DNA of 64,000 bases from positions 124,001 through 188,000 of the forward strand of contig QNGE01000768.1 in the NCBI GenBank assembly GCA_008508345.1. Reading direction: 5' to 3'. Of the stretch, positions 1 through 13,661 are shown piece by piece. Position 1 is the first letter of the stretch, and the number at the start of each line of letters is the position of its first letter. Position numbers and translations under genes: made by a program. Origin of the DNA: Paragonimus westermani. Its lineage: Eukaryota > Platyhelminthes > Trematoda > Plagiorchiida > Troglotrematidae. The notes beneath the pieces were generated by a model. It did no database searches, was not told the origin of the DNA, and saw only the letters and a program-made list of their open reading frames with translations.

Positions 1-3000
1 AAAGCACAGTTTCAATAATGCTGGCATCATCATTAGAGTATTTGTTTACCCAAATTGTGCTATGCAGACACCTGAGTGTGTACAATTGTGCATCGTGTGT
101 GGTTTGGGAGTGAACAACGGGCAAGCTAATGAGTTGTTTCGGCTGTTGGTGTCAAACGGTGTGAGCAGTTGGGTGAAGCTACCGGAACACTGTTCCTTTG
201 GTACGGACTGGATATCCACAATATTTTCAGGAAACTACGCATCTGTATCGGAAGAACAATCGTTAATTACCAGTTGCCTACTAACCGAGACATTAGTAGT
301 AGCTCACAGAACAACGTAATTTTAACTTGAATCCACTTAGAAGACGGCGAACTATCGACCAATACTTGTGTTCTGAGAGGCGTTCTAAGTGATGCTAGGT
401 TAATCAGTCGAGATCTTCTCAGTTAACCTGGTAAGCATTAGACCACTTGATGAGTTATAGCCTGGTGTGTGCTAGATCGGCACGTAAGTTAGACTTTTTC
501 GGGTTGCCAGCAAGATTTAAGTCAAGAACGTTTGCAAGCGACAACCTGCTCTCGCAAACTGCCCTGAGATTCTGATTGTTTTCACGGAGGTGACCAATGA
601 ATTTTACCAGATACTCACTACAGTTTTTGAGACGAACTACCGTTAGTTAGATTCAAAGAGGATATTCTGATCGGTCGAGACTTAGAAGCCCATGTAGTTG
701 GACAGCCTTTCTGCATGTCACATCATTCCAAAATAGTCCTACTTACTCGCTCTATTTGCCGGACTTTTTCTCATCTTACCAAACACCGTATTCTCATGGG
801 AGATATCACTTGAATACCAGGCAAAACCGTAGCAAATTATTTAGTATTTGGAAGATACAGAATATTTGAATGACCACTAGAACCGTCTTGACAGCATTTT
901 CGCTTGCACTATCATGAGCGCAAAGTGGAAGTTGTGTTTTCGCGTGAGAAGGATTAAGACAATTAACTCGTTTGTACCGAAATAGCCCACTCTCACTGTA
1001 AAATGGACGTAACAACATCACGTGCAAACAGCGTAAGATTTCTCCTATATTTATGAATTTATCATTCCCTTAAAGGGAGTTTGTGTAGTACACGATTATT
1101 CAACTGGAAACAATGTGTTGAGCTGTTTTGTTTGCCCACGACTAAAAACTGCAAAGTGGGGGGCTGTCCTAATTAGTTTCATCAGGAGGTGCTATCAGTT
1201 TACCTGACGTTTAGAGGGTATAGTCAGATATCTGTAGTCTACAACTTACCCTTGTAGTGAACAAGCGGGGATGTGCTCGACCCTCATCCACTATCATTTG
1301 GGAATGCCTTTCCTGAAGAGCAGTCGAAACATGGTCTCATCAGACATCGAACTAAAAGAACGCGTTAGGGTTTGAAAACAAACCATATATTTCCAGCAAT
1401 GTTAAGAAATATGATAAGTAGTTAGTTCTAGCCTAATCTGGAAGCAACGGCACCAACCAAGAAAAGACAGAAGAGAAGCGCGAGATGGGCCCCAACCCAC
1501 TCGGCGATACTCAAAAGCGCGCCCAGTGAGAAGTGCGTGGAAACTTCGAGTGCGTTAAACAACACTCGAAAAGGCCCAGGTCATACGACCTTAAATAACG
1601 GAGGGATAGATGGGTATTTAGAAGAGGAGCAAACATTCGCTGCGTGTAATTAGTTGCAAGGCTGAAGAAAATGGCATTGATTTCATATCAGGCCTCCTAT
1701 AGCAGACGTACACAGAATCATGCGTACAGAACAGACAAGCACCAAAACATGATTGTAGCCGGGATCTTTAGAGAAGTCACACAATCGCTGGTCATTGCAC
1801 CTAATCTTGAGGTGGCTAACAATGTATTCAAGTAACAACTACAGCACAGTATAGCTGAAATAATGCCAGGCTGAACTGGTGAAAGTGTTACGAAGATGTG
1901 GTCAGCGATAACCAGAAATGGCCAACGCACGAATATACGAATCACGATACCCGAAAACTCCAGAACGCAAAAGACCGCGATATTTAGCATAGAATGTATT
2001 TACTCTCAAACCAAATGCAATGTGTCAGACCAGCGCCTGCGTACGTATAGCTTTGAACAGCCTTGGGAGTCCGCACTTGGATTAGCACAGTGAAAGAGAA
2101 ATGGACCAATCAGGGACGGAGGGGAAACGTGAGCATTGTGGTGCAGAAAAGTGAAATTCAAACTTATAAACTAATTTCCAGGGATATCTCGATAATTAAA
2201 CTGTTCTCGGGGAGAATATATATTTTGCTCAACAAAAATTCCGCACATTGTTTTTCTCACGCAGATATCACTTTAGTTTGTGGGCTGAAGACATGATGTT
2301 GTTTCCATAACTTCGTTATGCAATGACGGTGTTACCCGTTAGATGAAGCCTGTTTGAATAACTCATTGCTCGAACCGGATGTCTTTTCTAACCCTGTGTT
2401 CCACTGTTCCCGATTTAAAATAAGCAAATACATTCACGCTCTATGTTTTCTGCGGATTTATACATCGTCTCGCGTGATCAACATTACATAACCTCAAAAT
2501 AGCATAGCTGAAATCTATGGCGTCATCCATGAGTGTCATTCGTGTTTACTTCAAAAAAATGTATTAAGCAAATCAGGTTATTCTTTAATGTTTGTAAACA
2601 ATTAGTGGATTTGGAAGACGTGCGGAGGTGAGTTTCTTTCTTGAAATAATGATCAGCAATATGTTATAGTTATTGTGGCAAATCAAAACTGCGGTTTTCG
2701 GACTGATCACATTATGATTCTGGTGGAAAACTATCTTTTCTATACTGCTCGAAAGTTAGCTAACTCACAACGTGGTGCAACATTTGAGCGATTCGATGTC
2801 TCTAGGGAGGATTCTCTTACCTGAGTAATTATATCGCAGATACACCCGTAAGAGAATATGTGGGCATAACGTATGCGAATTTCCACATTTTTCACACGTT
2901 AATAACATCTCACATTGCCTCAAAATTTGGCTGTGATCACCTGTGGCGTCATCTTAGTGTGTGAGAAATACTGATGAGGCAGTCATTTCCATAGGTCGTT

Positions 3001-6000
3001 GGATGGAATCCATTAGAAATAATTAGACAGACGCGTAGCAGAGTTTCAACTCAGATTTCTTGGGACCCAACTGAAGATTAGTATCTCACCTACTAATGCT
3101 CTGACAAGATTCAAGTATCCTATCTGTGTTACTTGTGCGTATCCACTTGAAGCTCTGATTCTCCAAGATTGACTCTTTTTAAAATCGGTGAATAGTTTTG
3201 TAGTCAGTCAGTGCAAAAAGAAGACGTATGCTGTGATATGTTAACTTTTCGTTCACTCTCATCAGTCGCACACGTAAAACATGCAGGTTATACACGACAG
3301 ACCATTGGAGATGAACAGGGCAAGGACACGCATACGATCACACCAATTATCAAGTCATCAGTACCAGTTAAAAAATGGATAAACTATGTAATAATTTATT
3401 TAGTTAACATGGTTGCAAGTCCGTTTGAGCAACTCCCTCGATGCTTTGAAACATCCTGGTGCGCTGTAATACTGGACAACCTGATCTTGCCTCCTGTTCA
3501 ACACAAGCCGCAGATCAAAACGATCAGATTACGATGAGTTTTCAATGTTAGCTCCCCGTGATCATGAAGAATAGATAATCAAACTATCCACTCCCATCGA
3601 TACATAGCATATTTTTGTCAGTCTAATTAAACGTGGCGATAATCAAGAATACCAATCCTGAACATCCAGGTACCAGGTCACTTTCTGAGTGGGCACCTTG
3701 GCAAAGTGGAAAGTTGGCAGACTATATAAGTGTGTTCACATGGGCGAGGTCACAGGCGCCCAATGTTCAACTTGAAAATATTACTGATGGATAGTTATAC
3801 ACCGAACGCGCGTTGAACTGATGATTGCAACCAAAACACTGGGTACAGCACAAATTACTCAGTCAGAAACAGCATGGTTGTGGTCCTATTGTAACAAATA
3901 ATTAGGCGCGATTGCTCTTCCACAACCGAAGCAATCATTCTCTAATTGGCGCACACGGATTAACACTATTGCTCTTCCCAGTTCTCCAAGCGTTTTCTAG
4001 CGAGATTGTATAGGAGGTTGGAAGAAAGTTGCGAATCGTTCACGTAACATTGCAACAGGTGCGAGCACAGTCATGCTTCCTGGTGGCCTAAATGTAGTGA
4101 GCAGCCGGCCACTGCCTACACCATTTTGAATATAAAATGACTCTGTTTATCTGTTTACTTTGTCGAGTATTGTAGGCGGAAGGAACAAATAACACCAAGA
4201 GTAAGTAACCTAACACTGAGGTAGTTAGCAAACAGACACTGAGAAGTTTATCCATCAGTGATCATGGAGATAAGAATGATTTGATTACGGCAACAAACAA
4301 GTTTGAAGGTGTCTGTATTAATCGTAAGTTAACCGAACGTGGAAATGATCATAATCGAATGACTTTGAGTGCTGAGTACTTGAAAATGCTGCGGAACTTG
4401 GCATGGTTGATACTGCGTTGGTGTGTTGATGTTTCTAACTGCGAAGCATCGGAAGATCACGAAATTAAAGTTGCTGAGAAGAATACTAGACACAGAATAT
4501 TTGGCGCCGGTTCCAAGGAAGTTGAAATTTACGTGAACTGTGCACCCGACATTTTGGTGGTCAATTGTAATGTGTGAGGTAAGACGTGAGTCTGCTGGCC
4601 CGTACGAACTGTTGCCGTTTAAACTAATCAATGGGAACTCAGGGTTCCAACGAATGTTGAATGGTGTTTGTCGTGCTCGTAGATCGAAGGGGTTTATCCG
4701 AAGACTTTTTTACGGCACGTATAATTGATCTAAACGAGATTGTTATGCACATTATGTAGGTGATGGTAGACAATTTCGTACATCAAGCCTTATCTTCTTC
4801 ATTCAGATCAATAAAGCAGCAAGACACCAGTGGTGCAGATAATAAAAAGGTTACTTACTACGCAACCGAACGCGAGATTTGTTACGGATGAAATCTCAGT
4901 TGGAGATTGTGAGTGACGAACAACCTTGCGACCAGACATCATGGGGTTTCCGACGGAGAGTCAGTGCCATTTCATTTTTGGTTAGTCAAAGTGAACAGCC
5001 TTGTCCAATATCAAACTGTGTGTAGTCCAGAATATAACAATGTGTTAAGCACTGTTTGTATTTACCTAGACATGCTGTTTGAGGTTCGTCAAAATGTGGA
5101 TTTGTTCCGTTATCCAGTTGAAAAAGACTGCTACGACACTTGAATCAGCTAGTTGTGTGGGCTAGCCGGCCGAATGGATTGATCAGATCGCTATTGTGTT
5201 AGGAACGTATTGTAACATTTGCTTTGAAAGCTTGTGCAAGTGAACCTATTGCATGCTTCTCAGGAGACAATTCAAATTGCTCACTATTGAAGTTACCCAG
5301 CCCGAATTAGTACAGGCTGTGTGGTTGCATACCGCATACCGGTGGCTAGGCTCAGACGGGAAGACTTTTTGTCTGACAACGTTTCCGGTCATTGCATTTA
5401 CCATTCGGACTACCGGTGTTAGTCAAAATAGTCCAGAAAAGATTGATTCGCACATCGTAAAAACTGATGAATCAGTTTGTGTCACGGATACTATACTCAC
5501 TTATCGGACGACTGTCACCGAATGTGGAAAACAACTATGGAACGCTTCTTTAGTCGTAAACGATATGAAGGGCAAAGCTGTTGAGAGATTAAAAAACGTG
5601 CTGATTAACAAATACGATTATCCGTTTTCATCTGGTCACACATGGGGACTGAAAGCTGATCCATGTGTTATGAGGTCTTTTTGGTGTAGGGTCTCATAAG
5701 AATTTACAAAGGCAGTTTTGCGTGTAAAATATCATATATTTCAAACGGTGATTCGACACCATAAAAAATTATTCAAACAACCGGTCAAATACTGAGATGA
5801 GAAACGGTTGGTTGGAGGTCAAAAACAGCGTACACAATGAAGAAATCAATATACAAATTCCGATAACACCTGAACTTTGCTATTGGGCAAACTGCAATAG
5901 CGGAGATGGCCCGGCGAGACGTGACAATTTCCTGCGAAAATTCTGCGAACATGTGATATAAACGACGGTATTATAACAAGATAGACGGGTTGTTAAAGTT

Positions 6001-7134
6001 CACTTCTGTGCAAACGACCGCAATAATCTACCGAGTATTGTTGGTTACTTTACTACTAACCATGTAATCGGGTGTCACAAATGCTTACGTTCTCAATTTT
6101 TCTACCATGTTTACCCCCTATGCCATTACGCAGATGTTGTATCCAGATAATCGTCTTTAGTTCCTAACCACAGGACTGAATATGTTTTCCAAAAAATGAG
6201 GGTGAGAGAGTTATGGTAATTAAACAATTTGAATTCGCTCGGATTGTGGTAGAATATCCACGTGGGCGTGGAAGAAACGTAGCAAGTGAGGCAAGCGGTT
6301 GAACCTTCGCACGAAAAGGGTTTTCGAGAACTTGCACAAAATTACCATTTCTAAAATGAATGTTTTATTCCAACTTGCTGAACGAAACTTACACCTGGTG
6401 AGTCCTATTTCGAAACAAGTGAAGGTCTCCAGCACAAATGACCATTCTTCATTCAGTGTTGACCAAGCGGGATATTTTAATCTGGCACGTGTTGCAAACG
6501 TAAAAGGTGGTTGCAACAATTAGTGCCAGCATTTTATACACAGTTATCTGCCATTGCGTGCTGACGTCACATAAACTCATTCGGTTAAAACATACCAAGA
6601 GCGTGATTTTTGTTATATGTCCTGATATCCAGGCCGGTCTGACTTTCCCGACAGATGCTAACGTGGGCGGGATCATCGAATTGCCAAATTCTCTCTACAC
6701 AAGGTACTTCTGATGAGCGGTTGGGGATACTGATTTTCATATAGACAGCATCATCCATAGTTAAGCATATCTGTTGCATTCCCATGGGTTCTTCATTCAG
6801 CCCCCTCCAGAAAGAAGTACTAGTATACCGAGGACGACGGATCGCACTGTACCATCAACGTCTCTACCATTCGTATGTTGGGCAGGAGCACGAATTTTGA
6901 AATTGAAGTGGCTGTGAGAAAAACACAAGAATTAGCATTGGAGTGCAGCGTGATATGAAATGGTTCCTGGTGTTTGTAGGAACCGGAAATTGGCGTCCTT
7001 TGTAAATGTGACGTTCTCAGACCAGTGCTGTATGCAGATGAGTTGATTTGTTTATAGTCATTTTGAAGCACATAAACCATTCATTAGTTTTATGATAAAG
7101 TAAACCTCACGCCATCCGCGTCATTGGCTCAAAG
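1..7134. other. No supported gene; unassigned DNA
   Basis: I see no recognisable domain, RNA gene or splice-consistent exon set in this stretch. Open frames are short and overlap on both strands. The only mild anomaly is a plus-strand run of open frames at 4.3-5.7 kb, listed separately. Around 1440-1640 there is a purine-rich, GC-richer patch with no identifiable content. Confidence 0.6.
4281..5699 (+). other. Cluster of unassigned plus-strand open frames
   Basis: Four or five open frames follow one another on the plus strand: 4281-4577 (98 codons), 4540-4728, 4913-5143 (76 codons) and 5253-5699 (148 codons, among the longest in the window). I do not recognise any of the translated products, and see no signal peptide, zinc finger, reverse transcriptase or transposase motif. 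The same-strand clustering could mean a decayed element or an unknown multi-exon gene, but runs like this also occur by chance in 64 kb. It is recorded because it is denser than the neighbouring sequence. Confidence 0.15.
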
Positions 7135-7137
7135 CTT

Positions 7138-7310
7138 TGGACTCAAGCTTCGGCCCTTTTAGAGCTCGTCAGTTATGCATATCCGTGACACGGCCGGGAA
7201 TAGAACACCGGCAACGCATTCATGAGGCGATCGTGCTGAACATTGCGCCATCACATCAGACACGACTGAATTATCATATGTGAGTGCTCAGTCACATTCG
7301 CTTGTGAGTA
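7138..7310 (-). mobile_element. tRNA-derived SINE copy (minus strand)
   Basis: This stretch aligns over its length with 16527-16700, sharing blocks such as GAGCTCGT, CACGGCC, TTGCGCCAT and a CACGAC.GAATT segment in the same order and spacing. Read on the minus strand it starts with a box A-like TGGCGCAATGTTCA and carries a degraded box B-like region (GTGTTCTATTCCC). This order is the RNA polymerase III promoter layout of a tRNA-headed SINE. The box B is poorer than in the sister copy, so this is probably an old, inactive insertion. Ends were judged by eye. Confidence 0.55.
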
Positions 7311-9071
7311 ATGCCCTGATTGCACGATCACTTCGAGAGGGCACAGTAATTATGATGTCAACCCCAGTGACCCCAATGAACCCTCGACTAGGACTTTTTT
7401 CCAGGTTGAAACCACAAACTTGTTGAGCGATGTTTTGATTTGTCTTCATGTAAGACATTTCACTCAGGCTGCTTTCACGTTGTAGAACTTCAGCAAAGCG
7501 GGCATTTATCAGACCCTCAAAGTGTGCCCATCATAGTGTGGGGTGACCAAATTTAAGAGGGCGAGCCAATCTACCGCCTTATATCATGTGTCAGATCTAA
7601 CTGAATTCCATGAACTTGTAGGAATTTATGAACAGGAGGCCATTCATATAGGCGTTGCAAAACATGCGCTATCGAACAAATGACGTGTGGCCATTTTGGT
7701 TGGAGATCAGTCATACGTTTCCTTTTTGCAGCTATCAGTGGTCAGTTCAGCTGGTCTGATTTGAACATGTTAGCAATGAACAGAACACGGATGTTATGAA
7801 TATGCTGTGCATCATCGATTGCTTACTTCAAGTTTCGTGACGCCTGCGTCACCAATATGGCCAGAATACAAAACAGATAGACCGTAACCATGTAGCAACC
7901 ATTGCCGCGTAATATGAAATGAAGAAACAAGGGTCACATCCAAATTCTGAGATACAATTGAGCGTCAGTAATGTGTGAATACAAGAACAGAAGTCGCATG
8001 CATAATGTCCATCTTTTCTCCCATGCACGTGTTTTAAGATGCTTGTTCATGATGAACGTGTAAACAATAGTCCGAACGTTTTCGCGGATGTGACCACACC
8101 TGCTCTAGAAGGAAAGGTGGACGATTTTCAGCTGGAACGCCTTGCTGACCGTGGCTGCTTACAACCTGAGTTATGTGAAGCCGGTTGCGTTTTGGCGAAT
8201 ATTACAGCCCAGTGACCGAAGAAACAATTCGCAATTGGTGCACATCTAAAACTACTACGTATACATGTGCAACCTTGTAAGGCGCAATCGTCTTCAGATT
8301 CACTAGATAAAATATAAAACCAACGACTTTGTGAAGATTAGTAAGTATGTGGGGTTAGTTTTCAAACAGTTATCACATCAGTTATCACACTGAATAAAAG
8401 ACCACTCAGCCAATTGTTGATCAGCAGCCCTGTGCCAGATAGATTCTACTACTGCTGAGTCTCTTCGGGTGTTAGTGATTACTCAAAGTAACTATAAACG
8501 CCGAGTTGTTTGAATACGTGCAATATTGCACCGAAGAGTGAACTGATTCTCACGCAGCCTTCATACTGTCAGTAACAGTATCGTATTAACCACAGTTCCA
8601 CGACATAACAGTCAGTGCGAAATGTAGTGTTCGCATGAATACGAAGCGTTAGTTTATACAAACGTATGTACGCAGAGGTAATCAAAGAAACAAGTTCAAA
8701 TTAACAAGGGAATCATCTCATCATTGATGACATACCGTAGACTTATGTTAATAACAATACCTAATGACTGACTAACCTTTCAAAACACAGCCCTATATTT
8801 TAACTTCCTTCAAGATCCACTTAGATAACAGCATAAATCACATAATATTCTCTCCTGGTCGACAGCTTTTAACAAATTGCATCCCATCCTACCTTCGTGG
8901 ATGACCCCAGAATTCAAATACACAGGCTGTGATTGCACGCAATCCTGATATTGATCGATCAAAATATGAATAAATCTAAACGAACTGTGAGGTACACAAC
9001 TATACGTACTTGTAACCAAAACAATGAAACGGTTTGAATGTCAGGGCAGGTTGAGTAATTCCGCAAAAAAC
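7311..9071. other. No supported gene
   Basis: Nothing recognisable on either strand; only short open frames without domains. Confidence 0.55.
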
Positions 9072-9542
9072 GCGTACAATGTTCATGTCGAGTGACCACG
9101 GAGTCCAGATGAAATTTATTTTGGGTAAGGTCGAGAAGAATAGAGTGATTAATGCACGAACGTTTGCTTTCAAGAAAGAAAGTTTACACCCATCTTGGTG
9201 GACTCTCAGAATATTCATCACATTCGTCATTAGTTACGGACAAGACAAAGTGAGGTATCTGATTGCCCGTGAAGGGTTTGATCACGGTTGCATTCACTTA
9301 GCCCAACCCGTCAGTCAACCAATTGGTCTATCAGCGTATTTGGTTCCATTCGAGTCAGTGTTTACTGTTATCATGATTGATGTTTTTTTCACAACTACCA
9401 TATGAAATGTTCCTGATAACCACTATGCCTAATTCATGACTACGTCACTTGAACAGAGTTACATTCAACACTACGTAGTTCCCGTTCACAGTTGGGTCTC
9501 ATGTAAAATCATACATCCGTCAAACTAGCTATTAGCATTACA
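9072..9542 (+). repeat. ~470 bp repeat unit, copy 1
   Basis: This segment is nearly identical, in inverted orientation, to 12811-13271, and its first ~385 bp also match 13278-13661. An open frame of about 100 codons runs through all copies, but this follows from their similarity and gives no recognised domain, so I do not call it a gene. The last ~60 bp, beginning TTCACAGTTGGGTCTCAT, match the tail after the tRNA-like head of the SINE at 49650. That suggests the unit is part of a retroposon family, or that the SINE took its 3' tail from it. Copies 1 and 3 share small variants (a T7 run and GATTG) that copy 2 lacks. Confidence 0.85.
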
Positions 9543-12500
9543 ACGAAATTTACTGAGACCGGAATGGTTCATCTCTCTGAAATTCTTGTTCACAAAGTTG
9601 ACCAGCTTCATGATAGGAGTGACATTATGTCGGCAGAATGTATTGATACTTATGAATATGAAAGAAATTTAAAACAGGTCAAAGGGTTTAAAATTGTGTT
9701 TCATCAATCAGATGGATATTAATAATTGAATTGCCCCGCGTCATCGTAGTTTTCAAGAAACCGCTTCAATTCTGACAGCCCACAAAGGATGTCAATTCTA
9801 TTATTTTCGGTTGCTTTACAAAATGTATCGCGATACTCAACAGATCAAATTGAGTGCGGCTCACCAGATAGCATACCCTTATCTGTCGCATACGTATTAA
9901 TCCGATTAGAAATACACGGATCGACTAATTTGTGCCACAGTGGTATGAACCGATGATGAAATTGAAGGGCGATCTATGTGGAACTACTTCGTATATCTTT
10001 TGGATAGGATAACACTGGGTTTGTTCGATCAACAAACTGTTCTGCATTTTTTTCGCATTAAATACAGTGATTTACCACTTCACGTTATTCCTAGGTCCAT
10101 AGTCATCTTATTATTGAGTGATTCACGTCTGTTCACGTTTGATTATTTGAAAGCAGTAGGCTGTATAGCGTGTTACAAGGCCCAAACGTGAGTTGAATGA
10201 ATGATGAGTTTGATTATTAGGCGATCAGTATATTTTGTATCCTGAGCAGCAGGTTACCAAGAAACTAGAGCATAATTCCACTCTCGTTTTCGGCTTGCAT
10301 CTAAAATGTACCCACTCATGTTTCTCAAGAAAACGTGTTGAAGCCTGCCTAAAAAACTGTTTACAGTTTTGAAGTCGCGATTGATCACTCTTCAAAATAA
10401 CACCGAATTATCAAGGTAAGCTGATTTCAACATGTGGAGTCTCTCATTATGTGCATAAACATGTGCTAAACTTAAATAATTACCCAATTTGTTAACACCA
10501 CAATTTGGATCAGCAGGTCTACCGCCCAACTTACACGAAACACTGAATTCATCACGAGGTATATCGAATTCACAACAGTCGAGTACAATCCGTCCTGGAC
10601 AAAAACTGGCTGACTGACGAAAATGGTAGCTTTTTAGAAATAAGTCAATGACCGGTTTGTTGGAGTTTGTTTGCCTATCACTCATTTGCGTAGACATTAT
10701 TCAAGTAAATGCATATTTCCCATGGCGACGCGAAAACACCAGGTTATCTTGGTAACCACTAACTATTATTCGCGGAATTATTAAATGGCCATCTAACGTT
10801 GGCAGTTGGTATTATTACATACAGAGCGCTAGTGGGAAGACGGGGATTGCCAACTGACTCATTCGTTCCAACGACAGTCAGACATTCCACAGAATGAAAA
10901 GTTGCAGCCCATTAGTTTGAAAATAACTTCGATTTCATTGGATAAAAGTAAGGGGAATTGTTTATTCTCCTCACCTATCCTGCAGTGATTTTGGAGGTTC
11001 ATTGAATGGGGCCAGGAATTCACTTCTGCACAATCACCGGCATAAATACCTCACACACGTCTTTAGCTATGCTTATCAAATGTGAAATAGATTCATTAGT
11101 CCACCTATCATTTCGTTTTATCTGATTACTCTCTTCCGGTGTGTGCGTTTGATCCATGTTTTATCGGATGACAACCGCATCTTCTCTGCTGAAATCCGCC
11201 AATCTGGCCAATATGTAAACCACCAATTTATTGCTGAGCCCGCGAAAACATTTGCATAATATCTAACCAAAACTTCTCCGCACTGTACAAAAAGATCGAG
11301 CATCTCGGTTAACACTGACTACCGTGTCTGTCTTAAGACAAAATTTCATCGTGTATCGCTTGTTTTACCGTCTGAAGTTGCTCTCAAGAAGACTGCGGCT
11401 TTCGTTGCGATAGCTCACGTTAACGTCAAATATCTGGATAGAAATCGGTACCTTAAAGCGGCCTTTTAGGCAGACGTCAGTTTCTCTTGCTCCCCCGAAA
11501 CTTACGTGCTTCTGATGTATTTGTTCAGAAACTTACAGCATCCACTACTATGAACAAAACGAAACATGAGGATAATGCCTTAGCCGGAACATTGCAGCAA
11601 TAAGATCCCTAATAGGAGTCAATACTAGTCGCAACAAGTTCGCTCGATTAGGACGGATCAACAACTTTCTCAACTGTTAGTAGAACAATTGCTGAAATTG
11701 ATGAACTAACTGGTGACGCAACAAATTCAACTCGATAAATCCGTTGCTCAAAATCCCACCTTTTCTATGCTTAAAGCTACATGGCACTAGATCAACAATC
11801 TGAACAATCAGGCCATTGAAGATAGTCACCTGATCCGGACCTGTGACAATTAGCTCTCCACAAGGCCACACTGTTGAGATCTCGCCACCTGGTGTTTAGT
11901 AAACCAAAATGGTTGCAACACCCAGTTGCACTGCCTCGGTTTTTGTGATAGAACTTGAGTTGGATCCATACGTCTTCACTCGTTGTCCATATGGTAACTA
12001 GAAAAAGCCTACACCGTTCAAAAATATCAAGTGTGAAATAGGTGAACATTTAATACTCGCTCATGGTCGTCAGAATGTTGTCCAAATCGTTATCGCAAGT
12101 ACTGATTAGGACAAATGATGTGGCCCAGCCGTTGATGTCTCCCTGGAAATGCATTCTAATCAGTCCTTTGCAATACGCTTGAAAAAGAAAATCATGGGAT
12201 GAGAGACCCAGAGATCACGGTGACCATTCCGGTCTGTTACCTTATTCTATCAGTTCGTTAAATCGTCTTTTATGAAGGTACATTTTAATGGTTCTCACGA
12301 AACTTAGGAGCGCGTAGTGCTCAGTTGAAGTTTCCGGCCAGCGAAAGTATCTGAATAGAATTTTCGTTGCCAATCGATTCCAAAACCAGCACATACATGC
12401 TCGGTGGAGCAACGCAAACATGGTGGTCACCTAAACAAAGTCATGCTCATTTTCAGAAAAAATGGCGAAATTCACCGACTGCTTATTTGTTAGAAGCGAT

Positions 12501-12810
12501 TCGGTACCTGCAGTCTACTTGTTCTTACACCCAGCTTAGTTAATAACTACGTATTCTGGGAATGGTCTCGGAAATACTGACCAATCATCAGGTTGCATCA
12601 TGACAGGCTGAATTATTCATACGAGCAGTCGGTCGCACTCTTTTTTAACACTTTTCTATCTTTGCTGCACGCGAAGTATGCAAGAAGTTCCAGCAAAATG
12701 GCCAAAACATCAGGCTGACTACCCATTCTACCCTTATTTATAGCAATATATTGTCATTCATAAGAACTACCACGTGACAATAACCTGAAATAATTGGCTT
12801 TCAGTAAAAA
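9543..12810. other. Spacer between inverted ~470 bp repeats; no gene seen
   Basis: About 3.27 kb separates copy 1 from the two minus-strand copies. Scattered short open frames (for example 9976-10191 plus, 10392-10697 minus) have no recognisable domains. No RNA genes or transposase motifs are seen, so the inverted flanks do not appear to enclose an autonomous DNA transposon. Confidence 0.55.
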
Positions 12811-13271
12811 ATTTTGTAATGCTAATAGCTAGTTTGACGGATGTATGATTTTACATGAGACCCAACTGTGAACGGGAACTACGTAGTGTTGAATGTAACT
12901 CTGTTCAAGTGACGTAGTCATGAATTAGGCATAGTGGTTATCAGGAACATTTCATATGGTAGTTGTGAAAAAACATCAACCATGATAACAGTAAACACTG
13001 ACTCGAATGGAACCAAATACGCTGATAGACCAATTGGTTGACTGACGGGTTGGGCTAAGTGAATGCAACCGTGATCAAACCCTTCACGGGCAATCAGATA
13101 CCTCACTTTGTCTTGTCCGTAACTAATGACGAATGTGATGAATATTCTGAGAGTCCACCAAGATGGGTGTAAACTTTCTTTCTTGAAAGCAAACGTTCGT
13201 GCATTAATCACTCTATTCTTCTCGACCTTACCCAAAATAAATTTCATCTGGACTCCGTGGTCACTCGACAT
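12811..13271 (-). repeat. ~470 bp repeat unit, copy 2 (inverted)
   Basis: Reverse complement of copy 1 at 9072-9542, near-identical across the whole unit including the tail with GTTGGGTCTCAT. It differs from copies 1 and 3 at a few bases: T6 instead of T7 before CACAACTACC, and GGTTG for GATTG. It abuts copy 3 with only about six bases between, giving a head-to-tail tandem with a period of 378 bp. Confidence 0.85.
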
Positions 13272-13277
13272 GAAAAC

Positions 13278-13661
13278 TCTGTTCAAGTGACGTAGTCATG
13301 AATTAGGCATAGTGGTTATCAGGAACATTTCATATGGTAGTTGTGAAAAAAACATCAATCATGATAACAGTAAACACTGACTCGAATGGAACCAAATACG
13401 CTGATAGACCAATTGGTTGACTGACGGGTTGGGCTAAGTGAATGCAACCGTGATCAAACCCTTCACGGGCAATCAGATACCTCACTTTGTCTTGTCCGTA
13501 ACTAATGACGAATGTGATGAATATTCTGAGAGTCCACCAAGATGGGTGTAAACTTTCTTTCTTGAAAGCAAACGTTCGTGCATTAATCACTCTATTCTTC
13601 TCGACCTTACCCAAAATAAATTTCATCTGGACTCCGTGGTCACTCGACATGACCACTGTAC
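13278..13661 (-). repeat. ~470 bp repeat unit, copy 3 (truncated)
   Basis: Same orientation as copy 2, and matches copy 1 from GCGTACA.TG.TCATGTCG through ACGTCACTTGAACAGAGTT. The last ~80 bp of the unit, including the SINE-like tail, are missing exactly where it meets copy 2. Its upstream flank (GCGTACA) is shared with copy 1 but not with copy 2, so copies 1 and 3 preserve slightly more of the 5' end. Confidence 0.8.

Noticed and set aside
9079..9405. 108-codon open frame repeated three times (also at 12918-13286 and 13330-13680)
   Set aside because: Its conservation follows from near-identity of the repeat copies; the opposite strand is also open in part, and no domain is recognised.
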